Shown piece by piece: positions 17,100 to 28,146 of a stretch of 64,000 nt of DNA (the first letter of the stretch is position 1; every line of letters starts with the position of its first letter). Position numbers and translations under genes: made by a program. Source of the DNA: Dyadobacter sp. UC 10 (lineage in GTDB: Bacteria; Bacteroidota; Bacteroidia; Cytophagales; Spirosomataceae); contig NZ_VSRN01000001.1 in assembly GCF_008369915.1 (NCBI RefSeq), positions 4,212,501 to 4,276,500 on the forward strand, given 5' to 3'. The notes below the pieces were generated by a model that ran no database searches, was not told where the DNA came from, and saw only the letters and a list, made by a program, of their open reading frames with translations.

Positions 17100-20000
17100 C
17101 TATTGCTTGATGACCTTAAAAACGTTTTTCCTGCCTTTCGATTCTACCATTATCATATAAACGCCAGGAGTCAGGGTAGAGATAGGTATCTCTTCCTTCA
17201 ACTTGCGCGACGACATTTGCATGATCAACCTGCCCTGTAAATCGTACAGACTTAAATTTTTACTGGCAGTGTTCTCAAAAGTCAGGGTAAGCAACTCCTG
17301 GGCCGGGTTAGGGGCTACTGTCACTTTGAAAACCGGATCGGGCTCCGTCGCCGTGATCACTTCTACTCTGACTGTCGACGGATTTTCAATAGTTCCGGAT
17401 CCGCAGCTATTCGCGACCCGGAATAGCCGGTAATATTGATTGGGAGAAGCCTGGAAAAGCTCGAAAACATCCGTTGCATTACTTGTGTGTCTTGTAAAGG
17501 ACGTGAAGTCAGTCCCATATTGGTATGTCCAGGGAGCTCCGCCTTCTAACAAAACGGTGATCACCGGGTTTGTTTTACCATCAAATATGACAGATTCGGA
17601 AGCGAATCTCGCTTTTGCTTTTTGTCCGGCCGTTAGCGCGTAACTGTATGCACTGCTCGCTGTACCGGCATCACTGGCGATCACTTTAATGCGATATTGC
17701 CGGTTTGAGAATAGATCGGTCGGCAAAACCGCTTTGAGCGGACTTGTATTATTTAATGTAGCAATCTGGCGGTAAGTAAGGCCGAGCGTGTCTGAAATCT
17801 GAACTGTGAATTTATTACCCGCAGTGAATGTACCGGTAGCGCGGTATTCAACGGCAATCGTATCACCTGTACAAATCCCACTGCTGCTGAGGGAATTGAC
17901 CAGCAAAATGCTGATATTTCGCTCGGAAGGCGGGTTCACTTCCACCACAGCCGATCCGCTCTTTATTCCCTCTCCGCAGGCATTGGAAACCGAAGTGATA
18001 GTATATGTAGTTGTCTGTTTTGGCCTGACTTCAATATAATTAACCTGCCCCTGACCCGAATAGATGTTTCCTGTCGTGCCATCAGACAATACATATTTCG
18101 GACTATCAGAAGTGTATTTATTCGTTTTTAAAATGATGTAGGTACCTTCTCCGCTATTCACAACCGAATTTCCGCTCAGTGTGAGGTTTGGCTTGGTAGT
18201 AATGCTCATATTGATAATGCTTTGCAACGCATATTTCTTTACCGTCGCCACGATCTGATATTGGCTTCCTGTGAGCGTTTGCGGCAGTTTGAGCACAAGC
18301 TGACCAGCCGGTACCTTCGTCGAATCGAGCAACAGGGAAGTGCGGGTGCTGAGGTCTACCAGTTCGAAGCGAATGTAGTCATCGGCCAGGTCCGCGTCTC
18401 CGTCGAGGCTGTAGGTGATTTTTGAAGATCCTCCTTCACATACACTCCATGAATCGGAAGTAACTGTAAGCCTCGGTCTTACATTGACTTTAATAGAGCC
18501 GGAAGCAGTTCCAAAGCCACAAGAATTACTTACCGATTTAATCGTATAAGTCTTGCTTGTTGTAGGTTGAAAATACACATTCTCAGGGCTGCTGTAAGTG
18601 TTTCTGATGACAGTATTATCATCCCAGATAGTAGTCCACGGGGAAGAACCGGTAAAAATCAGCCTTGCCACTATGTTTTGTCCAGCTTCGATAGTTTGTT
18701 CCGAGCCGCCGTTTTCCGGCTGCACGATCACAGTTGGCGGCACACCAACCTGTATATCATAGTAATCTGAAATAGCGCCGTCGGAAGAGATTACCCGGAC
18801 CCGGTAGTGTCCCACACTCATATCAGCCGGCAGGTCGGCGCGAAGGATCCGGTCTTTTACACCGCTCACCAATGTGAGCAGATCTGATGAATTTAGTTTG
18901 TTCAGCTGAAGGGAGTAGGTGGCATTGTCTGCGGCAGTACCGTCCACGATTCCGAAAGGTACGGCAATCGGCCCGCCCGCACATGCCCTGGTATTATACA
19001 TATTGGAAAGCTGAATGCGGTAGGGCATTTTAATCACATAACCCAGCATATTGACCGGTGTGCTGCCGCATGCGTTTTTCGCGGATTTAAATTCATAAAC
19101 CGAGGTTTGCCCATTTTCGGAAATCATCGGAATATAACTCGAGTTGGCATTAGGGTTGGTATAAGTATGTTCCACGCCGTTCAGGGTATAGGTTACTTCC
19201 GTAAGCGGCCCGGCATTGGATTGCAAGCTGAATTCCCTGGTCCCGTCGGTATTCATAAACCGGTAGGGATCATATTCTTTTGATTGAGGATAAAGATAAA
19301 ATTCGCCTGGGGTAGTCTGGATCGATATTATCTGCACCTCCGTGAGCAAAACGGGATTGGTAGAGGAAACGCGGATAGCGCCATTATTCTGCGCATAGTA
19401 TTGAACAGGTATTTTGACTTTGTATTTGCCAGCCTTATCCACGGTCAGAAAATTTTGAAAAGTGCAGCAATTATTATAACCCTGCACGATAAATTGATTA
19501 CCCGCGCCAAACTGACCTACCGCGCCGAAAACGACTTCAATGCTGTCGGTACTGCACACAGTCGGTTTAACAGGTTCCAGGTAAATGCCGGGATTGGCTG
19601 CATTGGTGACGGTCAGGCGTACGCCGGGCGGATTGTCATTGCGGTAACAGGAATTGCTGATCGATTTGATCTTAAAATCCATACTCTCGCGCAGGAAGAA
19701 TTCCTCTGACAAATAGTTACTGGTTGGACCATCTTCCACAGTACCATCAGTGTATTCCAGTTTGTGAGGGCCACCGCCAAGCAGGACGTAGTTCAATCTT
19801 ACCTGCGACGGCATTTCATAGGTAAATGTGTTGTTGTAGCCTGCAAACGTAATATTGGGCACACTCTGAGCTAATATATTGTAAGATTCCTGCGACTGCA
19901 TGGTCGGATTTGTCGTAACAACCTGATAGGTACCTCCTATATACCCTCCCGGCTTGGACGGCAGATCAAATTCAATATAATCGCCGGATCTGGATGCATT

Positions 20001-21350
20001 GAAAGTGCTCACTGCGCCATTGGAGCTATCCCTTAGTTTTACCTGATAGGTGGTAGCATCCGTGAGCTGGACATTCGTCGCAATCTTGATCCGTGCTCTT
20101 TTTCCCGCGCATATAATCTGCGGCGTCGGCATTTCCTCGATCCTGATTCCAGGCCGGACCTTGATGACAACCGTCTGTGGTTTGTCAAAAGTGATGGTAC
20201 CGCAGCCGGAAGAGACCGACTTTAAAGTATACGATTCATCGCTTGCAGGATTAACCAGAAAATTGAGTGAAGAACTGAAACTGCTCACTTTCATACCGTT
20301 CACAAGCTCGGCTGTAAAAGGCGGTAATCCGGTAGCAACGATATCAAGAGAAGCATTTTCGCCGATCCCGATAATCTGGCTGGATGAGTTAAATACCGCC
20401 GACGGTGCTGCTGCCACCATGAATGACTGCTCTGACCAGCTGCTCACTGTGGCGGGGTTCTCGGTGACTATGCGTACGAAAAATTGCCTGTAACCATCCA
20501 CCCTGTATTGCGTCGGAAATTTGGCGATAAGTGTATTACCTTCAATTCTGGCAGCTACTTCGGCGGAAGAAGTACCGTAAACATCTTCCAGAAAACGAAG
20601 TTTGTATTTTGTTTGGGGGGTGAAGACGTTTTCAGAGGCGGAAAAGCTGATGCGGATCTCTCCATTCTCGCAAACGGCGACAGGCGTAGCTGCTATCACT
20701 TTAACAGATGTTGCGTTTACAACTGCGCGGTAAGAGCCGGAAACCTGCATGGCGCCGCAAACATTTTCAGCGTGCGCAATGTTAAAATTACCGGATTGCT
20801 TTACAAGCATTGATTGTACCGTACTAAATTCATACGGGCTGGGGTAAAACGAGAATCTGGTGCTGTCAGCCATCGTAACGCGCACCTCCGTGGAGCTGAA
20901 TCCCGAGAAGGCAATCCTTGCATCATCATAGGCATTCAACGTATCTGTGACGGCTAACGGATTCAGGATAACGCGGCCTTTTGAATGTACGAAAAGCTGG
21001 GCGGACCATTCACTCTGCACACGGGGAGAGGAAGATACAACCCTCATTTGAACCCCGGAATTGGCAAAAGTAAGCGAATCAGTCACACTCAGCTCCAATG
21101 TATTGGAATTCAAAGTAGCAGGTACTTCTTTCAGTATGGATGAAAACTCTCCCTTGCGGATCTGGACGATAAATTTATTGTCTGCATTGAAAGTTCCGCT
21201 CGTAATAATCGGTAGCGTGTACTTCGTGTTAAGGCAGGTTGACCAGGAGAAATTGCTGGAATTGATGAGGATTGTAGGGTTTTGGGCATTCGCTGTGCCT
21301 GCTGTAAATAGCAAAAGCGCCACAAAAGTGATGGCGTAAAGTTTCCGCAT
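17100..21350 (-). CDS. Giant repetitive surface protein with T9SS type A sorting domain
   Basis: About 1416 residues from the ATG at 21348-21350, which begins a clear signal peptide (MRKLYAITFVALLLFTAGTANA). The body is built from roughly seven degenerate beta-rich repeats of ~185 residues. Each ends in a block like YTIKSVSNSCG or YTITSVSNACG followed by a V-x-V strand; these lie near residues 200, 390, 585, 770, 955, 1140 and 1325. The last ~80 residues are a T9SS C-terminal domain (VAPNPAQE, LYDLQGRL, LTPGVYMI, ending FKVIKQ), directing secretion across the outer membrane. No catalytic motif is seen; adhesin or surface-layer role is inference. A terminator separates it from carB upstream. 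Confidence 0.82.
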   Translation of the reverse strand: MRKLYAITFVALLLFTAGTANAQNPTILINSSNFSWSTCLNTKYTLPIITSGTFNADNKFIVQIRKGEFSSILKEVPATLNSNTLELSVTDSLTFANSGVQMRVVSSSPRVQSEWSAQLFVHSKGRVILNPLAVTDTLNAYDDARIAFSGFSSTEVRVTMADSTRFSFYPSPYEFSTVQSMLVKQSGNFNIAHAENVCGAMQVSGSYRAVVNATSVKVIAATPVAVCENGEIRISFSASENVFTPQTKYKLRFLEDVYGTSSAEVAARIEGNTLIAKFPTQYRVDGYRQFFVRIVTENPATVSSWSEQSFMVAAAPSAVFNSSSQIIGIGENASLDIVATGLPPFTAELVNGMKVSSFSSSLNFLVNPASDESYTLKSVSSGCGTITFDKPQTVVIKVRPGIRIEEMPTPQIICAGKRARIKIATNVQLTDATTYQVKLRDSSNGAVSTFNASRSGDYIEFDLPSKPGGYIGGTYQVVTTNPTMQSQESYNILAQSVPNITFAGYNNTFTYEMPSQVRLNYVLLGGGPHKLEYTDGTVEDGPTSNYLSEEFFLRESMDFKIKSISNSCYRNDNPPGVRLTVTNAANPGIYLEPVKPTVCSTDSIEVVFGAVGQFGAGNQFIVQGYNNCCTFQNFLTVDKAGKYKVKIPVQYYAQNNGAIRVSSTNPVLLTEVQIISIQTTPGEFYLYPQSKEYDPYRFMNTDGTREFSLQSNAGPLTEVTYTLNGVEHTYTNPNANSSYIPMISENGQTSVYEFKSAKNACGSTPVNMLGYVIKMPYRIQLSNMYNTRACAGGPIAVPFGIVDGTAADNATYSLQLNKLNSSDLLTLVSGVKDRILRADLPADMSVGHYRVRVISSDGAISDYYDIQVGVPPTVIVQPENGGSEQTIEAGQNIVARLIFTGSSPWTTIWDDNTVIRNTYSSPENVYFQPTTSKTYTIKSVSNSCGFGTASGSIKVNVRPRLTVTSDSWSVCEGGSSKITYSLDGDADLADDYIRFELVDLSTRTSLLLDSTKVPAGQLVLKLPQTLTGSQYQIVATVKKYALQSIINMSITTKPNLTLSGNSVVNSGEGTYIILKTNKYTSDSPKYVLSDGTTGNIYSGQGQVNYIEVRPKQTTTYTITSVSNACGEGIKSGSAVVEVNPPSERNISILLVNSLSSSGICTGDTIAVEYRATGTFTAGNKFTVQISDTLGLTYRQIATLNNTSPLKAVLPTDLFSNRQYRIKVIASDAGTASSAYSYALTAGQKAKARFASESVIFDGKTNPVITVLLEGGAPWTYQYGTDFTSFTRHTSNATDVFELFQASPNQYYRLFRVANSCGSGTIENPSTVRVEVITATEPDPVFKVTVAPNPAQELLTLTFENTASKNLSLYDLQGRLIMQMSSRKLKEEIPISTLTPGVYMIMVESKGRKNVFKVIKQ

Positions 21351-21363
21351 GTAGAAGAGGTCG

Positions 21364-21391
21364 TTAAAAAGCCCGACCATTTGGTCGGGCT
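21364..21391 (-). terminator. Rho-independent terminator of carB
   Basis: Perfect arms AGCCCGACC and GGTCGGGCT with a short ATTT loop, followed on the minus strand by TTTTT. It lies 29 bases after the carB stop and just before the T9SS gene start. Confidence 0.88.
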
Positions 21392-21420
21392 GGGTATTAA
21401 GTAACTGCAATTATAATAAT

Positions 21421-24264
21421 TTACCGGCTGAGATACAGATTTCTTTCTCCATATATTTTCTGGAAAAATTCGTCCTGCAAATCATCAATAAAGTAGATCG
21501 CTTCTCCTGTCGATTTCATTTCCGGCCCGAGTTCTTTATTGACGTTCGGGAATTTGTTAAAAGAGAACACAGGAATCTTGATCGCCCAGCCTTTTTTGAC
21601 AGGCTTGAAGTTGAAATCGGATACTTTTTTGTCACCCAACATCAGCTTCGTCGCATAATTCACGTAAGGTTCCTGGTATGCTTTGCAAATGAAAGGTACT
21701 GTTCTCGAAGCCCTTGGATTCGCTTCGATCACATAAACAATACCATTTTTAACGGCAAACTGCACATTGATAAGCCCCTTCACGTTCATCGCCAGCGCTA
21801 TTTTACGCGTATGTTCCTCAATTTGGCGGATTTCGTCTGCCGAAAGATCGAACGGCGGCAAAGCTGCGTGTGAGTCTCCCGAGTGGATACCTGCGGGCTC
21901 AATGTGCTCCATTACACCAATGATATATGCGTCTTCCCCGTCGCAAATCGCGTCGGCTTCCGCTTCGAGGGCGCCTTCGAGGAAATGGTCAAGGAGGATA
22001 TTGTTGTCAGGTATATCGTGCAGGATTTTTACAACGTGCTGTTCCAACTCCTTTTCATTGATCACGATCTTCATGCTCTGTCCACCCAAAACGTAGCTCG
22101 GACGAACCAGCAGCGGGAAGCCCAAAGTTCTCGAAAGTTCAACCGCCGCATCGGAAGTACGTACCGTTCCGAATTTCGGGAATGGAATTCCGAGTTCTTC
22201 AAGAAGTGACGAGAAACGACCGCGATCTTCTGCCCAGTCGAGCGAATGGTAGCTGGTTCCAATGATCTTCACACCATATTTTTCCAGTTTTTCAGCCATT
22301 TTCAAAGCTGTCTGCCCGCCGAGCTGCACGATCACACCTTCCGGTTTTTCATGCTCGATAATGTCGAAAACGTGCTCCCAGAATACCGGCTCGAAGTACA
22401 GTTTGTCCGAGATATCCGGGTCAGTAGAAACCGTCTCCGGATTACAGTTGATCATAATTGTCTCGTAACCAGCCTCTTTTGCGGCCAATACGCCGTGCAC
22501 GCAGGAGTAGTCAAATTCAATACCCTGGCCGATCCGGTTTGGACCTGAGCCGAGTACCACGACTTTCTTGCGGTCGCTTACGATCGATTCGTTATCAGGA
22601 TATTCCTGGGAAGTATTGAAAGTAGAGTAGTAGTAAGGTGTTTTTGCTTCAAATTCCGCCGCGCAGGTGTCTACGCATTTGTATACACGCTTGATACCAA
22701 GCGTTTTCCTGCGGTCATAAACTTTACTTTCCTTGGTACCTAATAAATGGGCAATCTGACGGTCGGCGTAACCTTTTTGCTTGGCTGTAAGCAAAAGCTC
22801 CTTGGGCAGGTCTTCCAGGTCATATTTCTCGATCTGGTGTTCCAGCTCGATCAGTTCTTCGATCTGGCGCAGGAACCAGGCGTCGATCTTAGTCAGATTC
22901 TGGATTGTTTTGAAAGACAAACCGATTTTGAATGCATCATATATATGAAACAGGCGATCCCAGCTCGGATGCGCCAGACTATATTTGATCGCTTCCTGGT
23001 CACGCAACTCGCGGCCATCCGCTCCTAAACCATTTCTGCGTATTTCCAGCGACTGACACGCTTTTTGCAATGCTTCCTGGAAATTACGCCCGATACCCAT
23101 AGCTTCCCCAACCGACTTCATTTGAAGACCAAGTGTCCGGTCTGCGCCTTTGAATTTATCGAAGTTCCAGCGTGGTACCTTTACGATTACATAGTCAATC
23201 GAAGGTTCGAAAAATGCTGAAGTACTTCCGGTAATCGGGTTGATCAGTTCGTCGAGATTATAACCGATTGCCATTTTGGCGGCAATCTTAGCGATAGGGT
23301 AACCTGTTGCTTTTGAGGCTAATGCCGAGGAGCGTGAAACACGAGGGTTGATTTCAATGGCGATGATCATATCGTCGGCAGGGTTTACCGAGAACTGTAC
23401 ATTACAGCCGCCCGCAAATTTTCCTATCCCGTTCATCATCTTGATCGCCAGGTCACGCATTTGCTGGTAAAGCGTATCGGGCAGCGTCATAGCCGGGGCC
23501 ACCGTGATACTGTCACCTGTGTGAACACCCATTGGGTCGAAGTTTTCGATCGAACAGATAATGATCACATTACCATTATTGTCGCGAAGCAGTTCGAGCT
23601 CATATTCTTTCCAGCCCATTACACTTTGCTCCACCAGTACTTCGTGTACCGGCGAGGCGTGCAGACCGTAGTTCAGTGCTTTGTCGAAATCCTCTTCTTT
23701 TTCCACGAAACCTCCACCGGTGCCGCCCAATGTAAATGAAGGACGTATTACAAGTGGGAAACCAATCTCCTGGGCGATTTCTTTTCCTTCCAAAAACGAC
23801 CTGGCAGTGCGTCCCTTGCAGACATTCACACCCAGTTCCAGCATTTTTAACCGGAATTTCTCTCTGTCCTCGGTGGTTTCAATCGCTTTGATATCCACAC
23901 CGATAATATCCACATCATATTTTTTCCAAACCCCAGCCTTGTCGCAATCGATGGCCAGGTTTAGCGCCGTCTGGCCTCCCATTGTCGGCAACACCGCGTC
24001 GATCGGCCTGCCGAGTGCTTTGTGCTTTTCAAGGATCTCAACGATATATTTCTTTTCCAATGGCAACAGATACACATGATCTGCGCTGATCGGGTCAGTC
24101 ATGATCGTTGCCGGGTTGGAGTTGATCAGGACCACTTCGATTCCTTCCTCACGAAGCGACCGGGCCGCCTGGGAACCTGAGTAGTCAAATTCACAAGCCT
24201 GACCTATAACAATGGGACCTGAACCGATAATCAGAACGGATTTGATATTCGTATTTTTGGGCAC
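21421..24264 (-). CDS. carB: Carbamoyl-phosphate synthase, large subunit
   Basis: Makes carbamoyl phosphate from glutamine-derived ammonia, bicarbonate and two ATP, feeding pyrimidine and arginine synthesis. It has 947 residues with the two homologous ATP-grasp halves: N half [22 protein letters not shown] and [10 protein letters not shown] half [20 protein letters not shown] and [10 protein letters not shown]. It is shorter than the ~1070-residue enterobacterial form, apparently because the C-terminal allosteric domain is missing. This shorter length is usual in Bacteroidota. The start appears to be GTG, with no in-frame ATG nearby. carA is not in the window. Confidence 0.95.
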   Translation of the reverse strand: MPKNTNIKSVLIIGSGPIVIGQACEFDYSGSQAARSLREEGIEVVLINSNPATIMTDPISADHVYLLPLEKKYIVEILEKHKALGRPIDAVLPTMGGQTALNLAIDCDKAGVWKKYDVDIIGVDIKAIETTEDREKFRLKMLELGVNVCKGRTARSFLEGKEIAQEIGFPLVIRPSFTLGGTGGGFVEKEEDFDKALNYGLHASPVHEVLVEQSVMGWKEYELELLRDNNGNVIIICSIENFDPMGVHTGDSITVAPAMTLPDTLYQQMRDLAIKMMNGIGKFAGGCNVQFSVNPADDMIIAIEINPRVSRSSALASKATGYPIAKIAAKMAIGYNLDELINPITGSTSAFFEPSIDYVIVKVPRWNFDKFKGADRTLGLQMKSVGEAMGIGRNFQEALQKACQSLEIRRNGLGADGRELRDQEAIKYSLAHPSWDRLFHIYDAFKIGLSFKTIQNLTKIDAWFLRQIEELIELEHQIEKYDLEDLPKELLLTAKQKGYADRQIAHLLGTKESKVYDRRKTLGIKRVYKCVDTCAAEFEAKTPYYYSTFNTSQEYPDNESIVSDRKKVVVLGSGPNRIGQGIEFDYSCVHGVLAAKEAGYETIMINCNPETVSTDPDISDKLYFEPVFWEHVFDIIEHEKPEGVIVQLGGQTALKMAEKLEKYGVKIIGTSYHSLDWAEDRGRFSSLLEELGIPFPKFGTVRTSDAAVELSRTLGFPLLVRPSYVLGGQSMKIVINEKELEQHVVKILHDIPDNNILLDHFLEGALEAEADAICDGEDAYIIGVMEHIEPAGIHSGDSHAALPPFDLSADEIRQIEEHTRKIALAMNVKGLINVQFAVKNGIVYVIEANPRASRTVPFICKAYQEPYVNYATKLMLGDKKVSDFNFKPVKKGWAIKIPVFSFNKFPNVNKELGPEMKSTGEAIYFIDDLQDEFFQKIYGERNLYLSR

Positions 24265-24358
24265 AGTAGATGGTAATTTTTGTAGAAATAAAGGAAATAC
24301 TTTAACAACTTCTGGGGTTGCCTGAGCCTGGCGGCAGGGGGTACGTCCAAAAATTCCA

Positions 24359-24366
24359 CAAAGTTA
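24359..24366 (-). promoter_or_regulatory. Putative -7 element (TAACTTTG) for carB
   Basis: Minus-strand TAACTTTG, matching TAnnTTTG, 95 bases upstream of the GTG start. This would leave an untranslated leader of about 85-90 bases. No -33 TTG at the right spacing. Confidence 0.33.
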
Positions 24367-24462
24367 ATTCACATATCGGAAAAAGAGGGTAGGATAGCGG
24401 AAATAACTGCAAAAAATTGAGCAGTTTAGTTTAAATTTTTGATAACCAACACTTTGTATTTT

Positions 24463-26298
24463 CTATTGAAGTGGAACGATAGAAGGTGCAGAGATATCGA
24501 AGTCGCGCAGTCTGAGCGGAACATTTCCGCTTGCCCCAAATCGCCAGGGAGCATTATTGCCCGGGATATTCGGGTAAAATCCGACTCTAAGCTGCAATGT
24601 ATTGAGTGTGAGGTTCTCATTTCTGAGGCGCAAGCCGAGCCCGTAACCCTGGTAAAGCGGTCCATCCCACAATGAAGAAACTCCGTTGACTAAACCCAGG
24701 TCAGCAAACATGAAATAGGCAATACGAAATCCCAACAAACTTTTATCCGAGAAAAAAACCGTTTCCGTTCCTACTGTCAGACGTTTCGTGCCTATCAGCT
24801 GATCACTATTAATACCCCGAATGCCTTGCTCCCCGCTGATATTAAGGTAGTCGAGCGGGTCGCGGCGAACGCCGTGCGTGTAGCGGAATGTCAGAAATTG
24901 TCGGAAGAAGCTGTAACGGAAAGGTATCAGGTTGCTGATGTAGTTGAGCTGGCCACTGAGGACACCCTGCTGGGCTTTTCCGTTTTTGGAGTAAGTACCT
25001 ACATTGGCAAGTGCATACATGTAGCCCAGATTGTGCGGGAGGTAATTGCCGGTAGCATATTGGACCCCGGCATAGCCCCTTGCACCAAATTGCGTGTTTT
25101 CCTGACCGATCGTCAATGCGAAGAGATGTCCGATCGGAACGTCCTCGGTTCTACCAAAGCCATAAATCAAAACGTCGCGTTTATAATTACGGTTGGAATA
25201 ACCCAGACTGATCAGTGTAGCACTGCGGTTCCAGTAGATTTTGTTGAGATCCGGGGCCACCGGGGGCCGCTCTTCAAAATCATATTTACTGTGGCGGATT
25301 GCCGTAACGATCCGGGAATTCTTAGCGAGCTTGCTATTGGGAAAGGGAAATTTGAAAGACCGGCCAATCCAGGCGTCATAATACTTGTATTCAGTAGGAT
25401 AGCGGATCTCGACCTCGGTATCATCCAGCTGCCTTTTATATTGCTGAACCTTCGTATGACCAATTTCCAGCGCACCTGCATATTTGGTTTCATTGGTCAG
25501 AAAGCGCCTGAAAAGGCGTATGGACTGTTCTTTCAGATCGCGCTCAAATATGAAATTAGCCCGGCCGGTGATGAAGGTTTTACCGATATAGGGGATCGTG
25601 TATATGGTCCGGAACTGAAATTTCTGCGTCGGGTCATTGGCGTCCCAGCGTATTCCCGTGCGTTGGGAATGCGTAGTGCCGCGTAAGTTGATATTCTCAA
25701 CGGCCAGATTGAATTTATTAAAAGAACTGAATCCTCCTGCGAAATTGAGCGACCACGAATCCTGGACCAATACAACTACGTCGGCCATCCAGGTGACGTC
25801 GGTCCTCGGTACTACGATAATCCGCGCATCAAGAATTGTCCGGTTCTCCCTGAGTAAACGCTCGTTGTCTTTTAAAACCTGGGCCTGAATGTCATCACCT
25901 TCGGAAAACAGCAGAAAGGATTTTCGTATAATACTTTCTCTCGTGTTGGTGTGCAGTCTTTTACTGAGAAATCTTTGGAGACGGTTTCCCTTTCGCGTCG
26001 TATCGTATACTGACTCGCCTATAATGTCCAGCTGCCTGATGTGAATTTTGCGGATCACCATCCCTTCGTAGGGAGTGAAGGGGTTGGTTTCGATCGCTTT
26101 TACTTCGGTAGTCTTGCCCTGGTTATACACGTCCCTGAACAGTAATCTGTAAAGCGTCTTCGAAAATTTGGTTTTCGACATTCGCGCCTTCAGGTTCGTA
26201 TATCTGATGCTATCCCTGCTGTAAACTGCCGCACTATCGGGGTTTTGGGCCGACGCAAAGGCAGAAAACAGTAAAAAAAGCAACAAATATTTACACAT
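24463..26298 (-). CDS. BamA/TamA-like outer membrane beta-barrel protein
   Basis: A 611-residue protein with a signal peptide (MCKYLLLFLLFSAFASAQ). The N-terminal ~200 residues contain POTRA-like elements (IRKIHIRQLDIIGESVYD and VLKDNERLLRENRTILDARI). The rest alternates strands to the C-terminus, as in the bacterial surface antigen/BamA barrel (PF01103 type). Members insert outer membrane proteins or translocate cargo; a paralogue role is likely here, since the essential BamA is normally longer with five POTRA domains. It follows the thioredoxin-like gene on the same strand with a 73-base gap. Confidence 0.75.
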   Translation of the reverse strand: MCKYLLLFLLFSAFASAQNPDSAAVYSRDSIRYTNLKARMSKTKFSKTLYRLLFRDVYNQGKTTEVKAIETNPFTPYEGMVIRKIHIRQLDIIGESVYDTTRKGNRLQRFLSKRLHTNTRESIIRKSFLLFSEGDDIQAQVLKDNERLLRENRTILDARIIVVPRTDVTWMADVVVLVQDSWSLNFAGGFSSFNKFNLAVENINLRGTTHSQRTGIRWDANDPTQKFQFRTIYTIPYIGKTFITGRANFIFERDLKEQSIRLFRRFLTNETKYAGALEIGHTKVQQYKRQLDDTEVEIRYPTEYKYYDAWIGRSFKFPFPNSKLAKNSRIVTAIRHSKYDFEERPPVAPDLNKIYWNRSATLISLGYSNRNYKRDVLIYGFGRTEDVPIGHLFALTIGQENTQFGARGYAGVQYATGNYLPHNLGYMYALANVGTYSKNGKAQQGVLSGQLNYISNLIPFRYSFFRQFLTFRYTHGVRRDPLDYLNISGEQGIRGINSDQLIGTKRLTVGTETVFFSDKSLLGFRIAYFMFADLGLVNGVSSLWDGPLYQGYGLGLRLRNENLTLNTLQLRVGFYPNIPGNNAPWRFGASGNVPLRLRDFDISAPSIVPLQ

Positions 26299-26371
26299 AG
26301 GGATAACCGGATTCCACTAAATAGAACTAACGTAATTGAAGGAGTCAAGGTATGCCGGAGGAATGTCGATA

Positions 26372-28045
26372 TTAGTTGGCTTCCAGTATTGCCCGTGTCG
26401 TTTTTTCAAGATCGCTCGGGGCCGGGGCGTTTTTCATAGCAAATTTTCCATTTGGCTTGATAATGGAAAAAGTCGCTGCATCGAGCGGATTAAGCCGGAA
26501 AAGCAGGTCCATCATCTGATTGTTGTCCAGAAATACATGTACGCCTTTCAGTCGGTGCCGGATCACATATTGCCTGAGCAATGCTTCAGAAAATCCATAT
26601 TCTTCTCCTGGAAGATGTACAAAAACGAATTCGATGTCTTCCGGCAAACGTGCCTGCAACATGGGGATATAGCCGAGCTCTTCCCGGCTTCGGGCATCCG
26701 CCATATTCCATTTGACAACGTAAATCCGGCTGCCTTTAAAACCTTCGATAATGCGGTTGATCCAGCTGGTCCCCCTGTCGTTGGACGCGGTCAGATAGTA
26801 ATCGGGAAGCACTTCCGTGGGATCTGTTCTTACGTCTTTGAAATCAACGAGCTGCTTAATTTCGGTACTATCCTTCACTTCCAGTTTCACCAGTTCGTCG
26901 AGTGACTGACGGAACTGCGGACTACCGGTCCTGGATTGAATGTGTTTATTTAAAAGCAGCTGCTCTTTATAAGTGTATTTATAAAGATTTTTGGATAGAT
27001 AACGCACTTTCAGAAATTCGGTCGCAGTGCTGTCGAAAAGGTCTCCGTAAATCCTGTTTTCCCTTTCAAAATTGAAAAGCAGGTTCAATACTGCTTCATT
27101 TTTGGCAAACAGTTTGTTCAGAAAATCAAGCTCACCTTTTTCGGCAAGGCCATTCAATGTGATTTGGTCGAGGCGCTGTTTTTCTTCTGCGGTAAGTTTG
27201 GTGGAATTGTTACTGATTAAAGTGGCCATTAGGCGCACAGGTAACGAGTTGGTCCTGTTGGGGTTCGAAAATTTTTGCTGTTGTACAAGCAGGTCTGCAT
27301 AATCTCCGAACCGGCTTGCCCAAACAACCCGCTGACCCGTAAGTGGCGGTTCCGAAAGTCTTTTCAGGCTGTCTTTCAGTGCGCTGCTTACTTCGTACAG
27401 GTTGCTCAACGAATGCTCGTACAGGATCTGCAACTGTTCTTCCTCTGCATTGGCTCTTGCCCAACGAACTAATGCCGGCGACGGAACTGTGTTTTGAGTT
27501 GCCGTTTCAACGGCGCCCATCCGAAGTGCGGCTCGCTGTTCGGCCAGGTTTCTGGCCTGGCTCGCACTCCTTTCCCAAAAGGACTTGAAGAATTCCTGGC
27601 CCAGGGCCTTGTTTTCGGATAATCTTTTGTTTAGCTCTGCCTGGTAGGCAGCATATTGATTGTTGGCATCCGCATTGACGCCGGCGAAGTAGAACAGCTT
27701 TCCCCGGCTGCTCAGGGAATCGCCGTTGAATGTGATCTCAACTGTTCCCGGTGATCCGAGAAACGTGGTAAATGCCTTTCCGCCATAATCGAGATAAATC
27801 TCTTCCTGCGCAAACAGCATAGGAAGTGAAACCCTGAAACTTCCGTCGGCTTCCAGCGGAGCCTGTTTGCTGAGTTCCGACTGGGGTTGCAAAATATTGT
27901 TTCTGGAAAAATTAATGACAGGAGCTTGCCGGTAGAGCCTCCCGTTAAGGTTGAGGATACGGCCTTTTACGATCAATGAATCGGTTGAAGCACTGCAAAA
28001 TTGTATTAAACCTGAAAAGAGGACGGAAAGCAGGATGAAGCGCAT
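26372..28045 (-). CDS. Exported thioredoxin-like protein without CXXC
   Basis: A 557-residue protein with a signal peptide (MRFILLSVLFSGLIQFCSAS). Residues ~25-110 resemble the DUF4369-like beta domain found before thioredoxin modules in Bacteroidota (VKGRILNLNG, GSFRVSLPM, TFLGSPGTVEITFNG). A helical middle leads into a C-terminal thioredoxin-like fold from ~residue 440. There the position of the CXXC is occupied by WNMADAR, so it cannot be a standard disulfide reductase. A role as a binding or structural protein is inferred. Confidence 0.65.
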   Translation of the reverse strand: MRFILLSVLFSGLIQFCSASTDSLIVKGRILNLNGRLYRQAPVINFSRNNILQPQSELSKQAPLEADGSFRVSLPMLFAQEEIYLDYGGKAFTTFLGSPGTVEITFNGDSLSSRGKLFYFAGVNADANNQYAAYQAELNKRLSENKALGQEFFKSFWERSASQARNLAEQRAALRMGAVETATQNTVPSPALVRWARANAEEEQLQILYEHSLSNLYEVSSALKDSLKRLSEPPLTGQRVVWASRFGDYADLLVQQQKFSNPNRTNSLPVRLMATLISNNSTKLTAEEKQRLDQITLNGLAEKGELDFLNKLFAKNEAVLNLLFNFERENRIYGDLFDSTATEFLKVRYLSKNLYKYTYKEQLLLNKHIQSRTGSPQFRQSLDELVKLEVKDSTEIKQLVDFKDVRTDPTEVLPDYYLTASNDRGTSWINRIIEGFKGSRIYVVKWNMADARSREELGYIPMLQARLPEDIEFVFVHLPGEEYGFSEALLRQYVIRHRLKGVHVFLDNNQMMDLLFRLNPLDAATFSIIKPNGKFAMKNAPAPSDLEKTTRAILEAN

Positions 28046-28146
28046 GCACGTGGCTATTAAAATTTGATAACGAAAAATAGCCAGCGTTTTTTACCCCTGC
28101 AAATTTGTTTCTTTTATTCCCCTGTTTCAGGACATTAAAGAGATGC

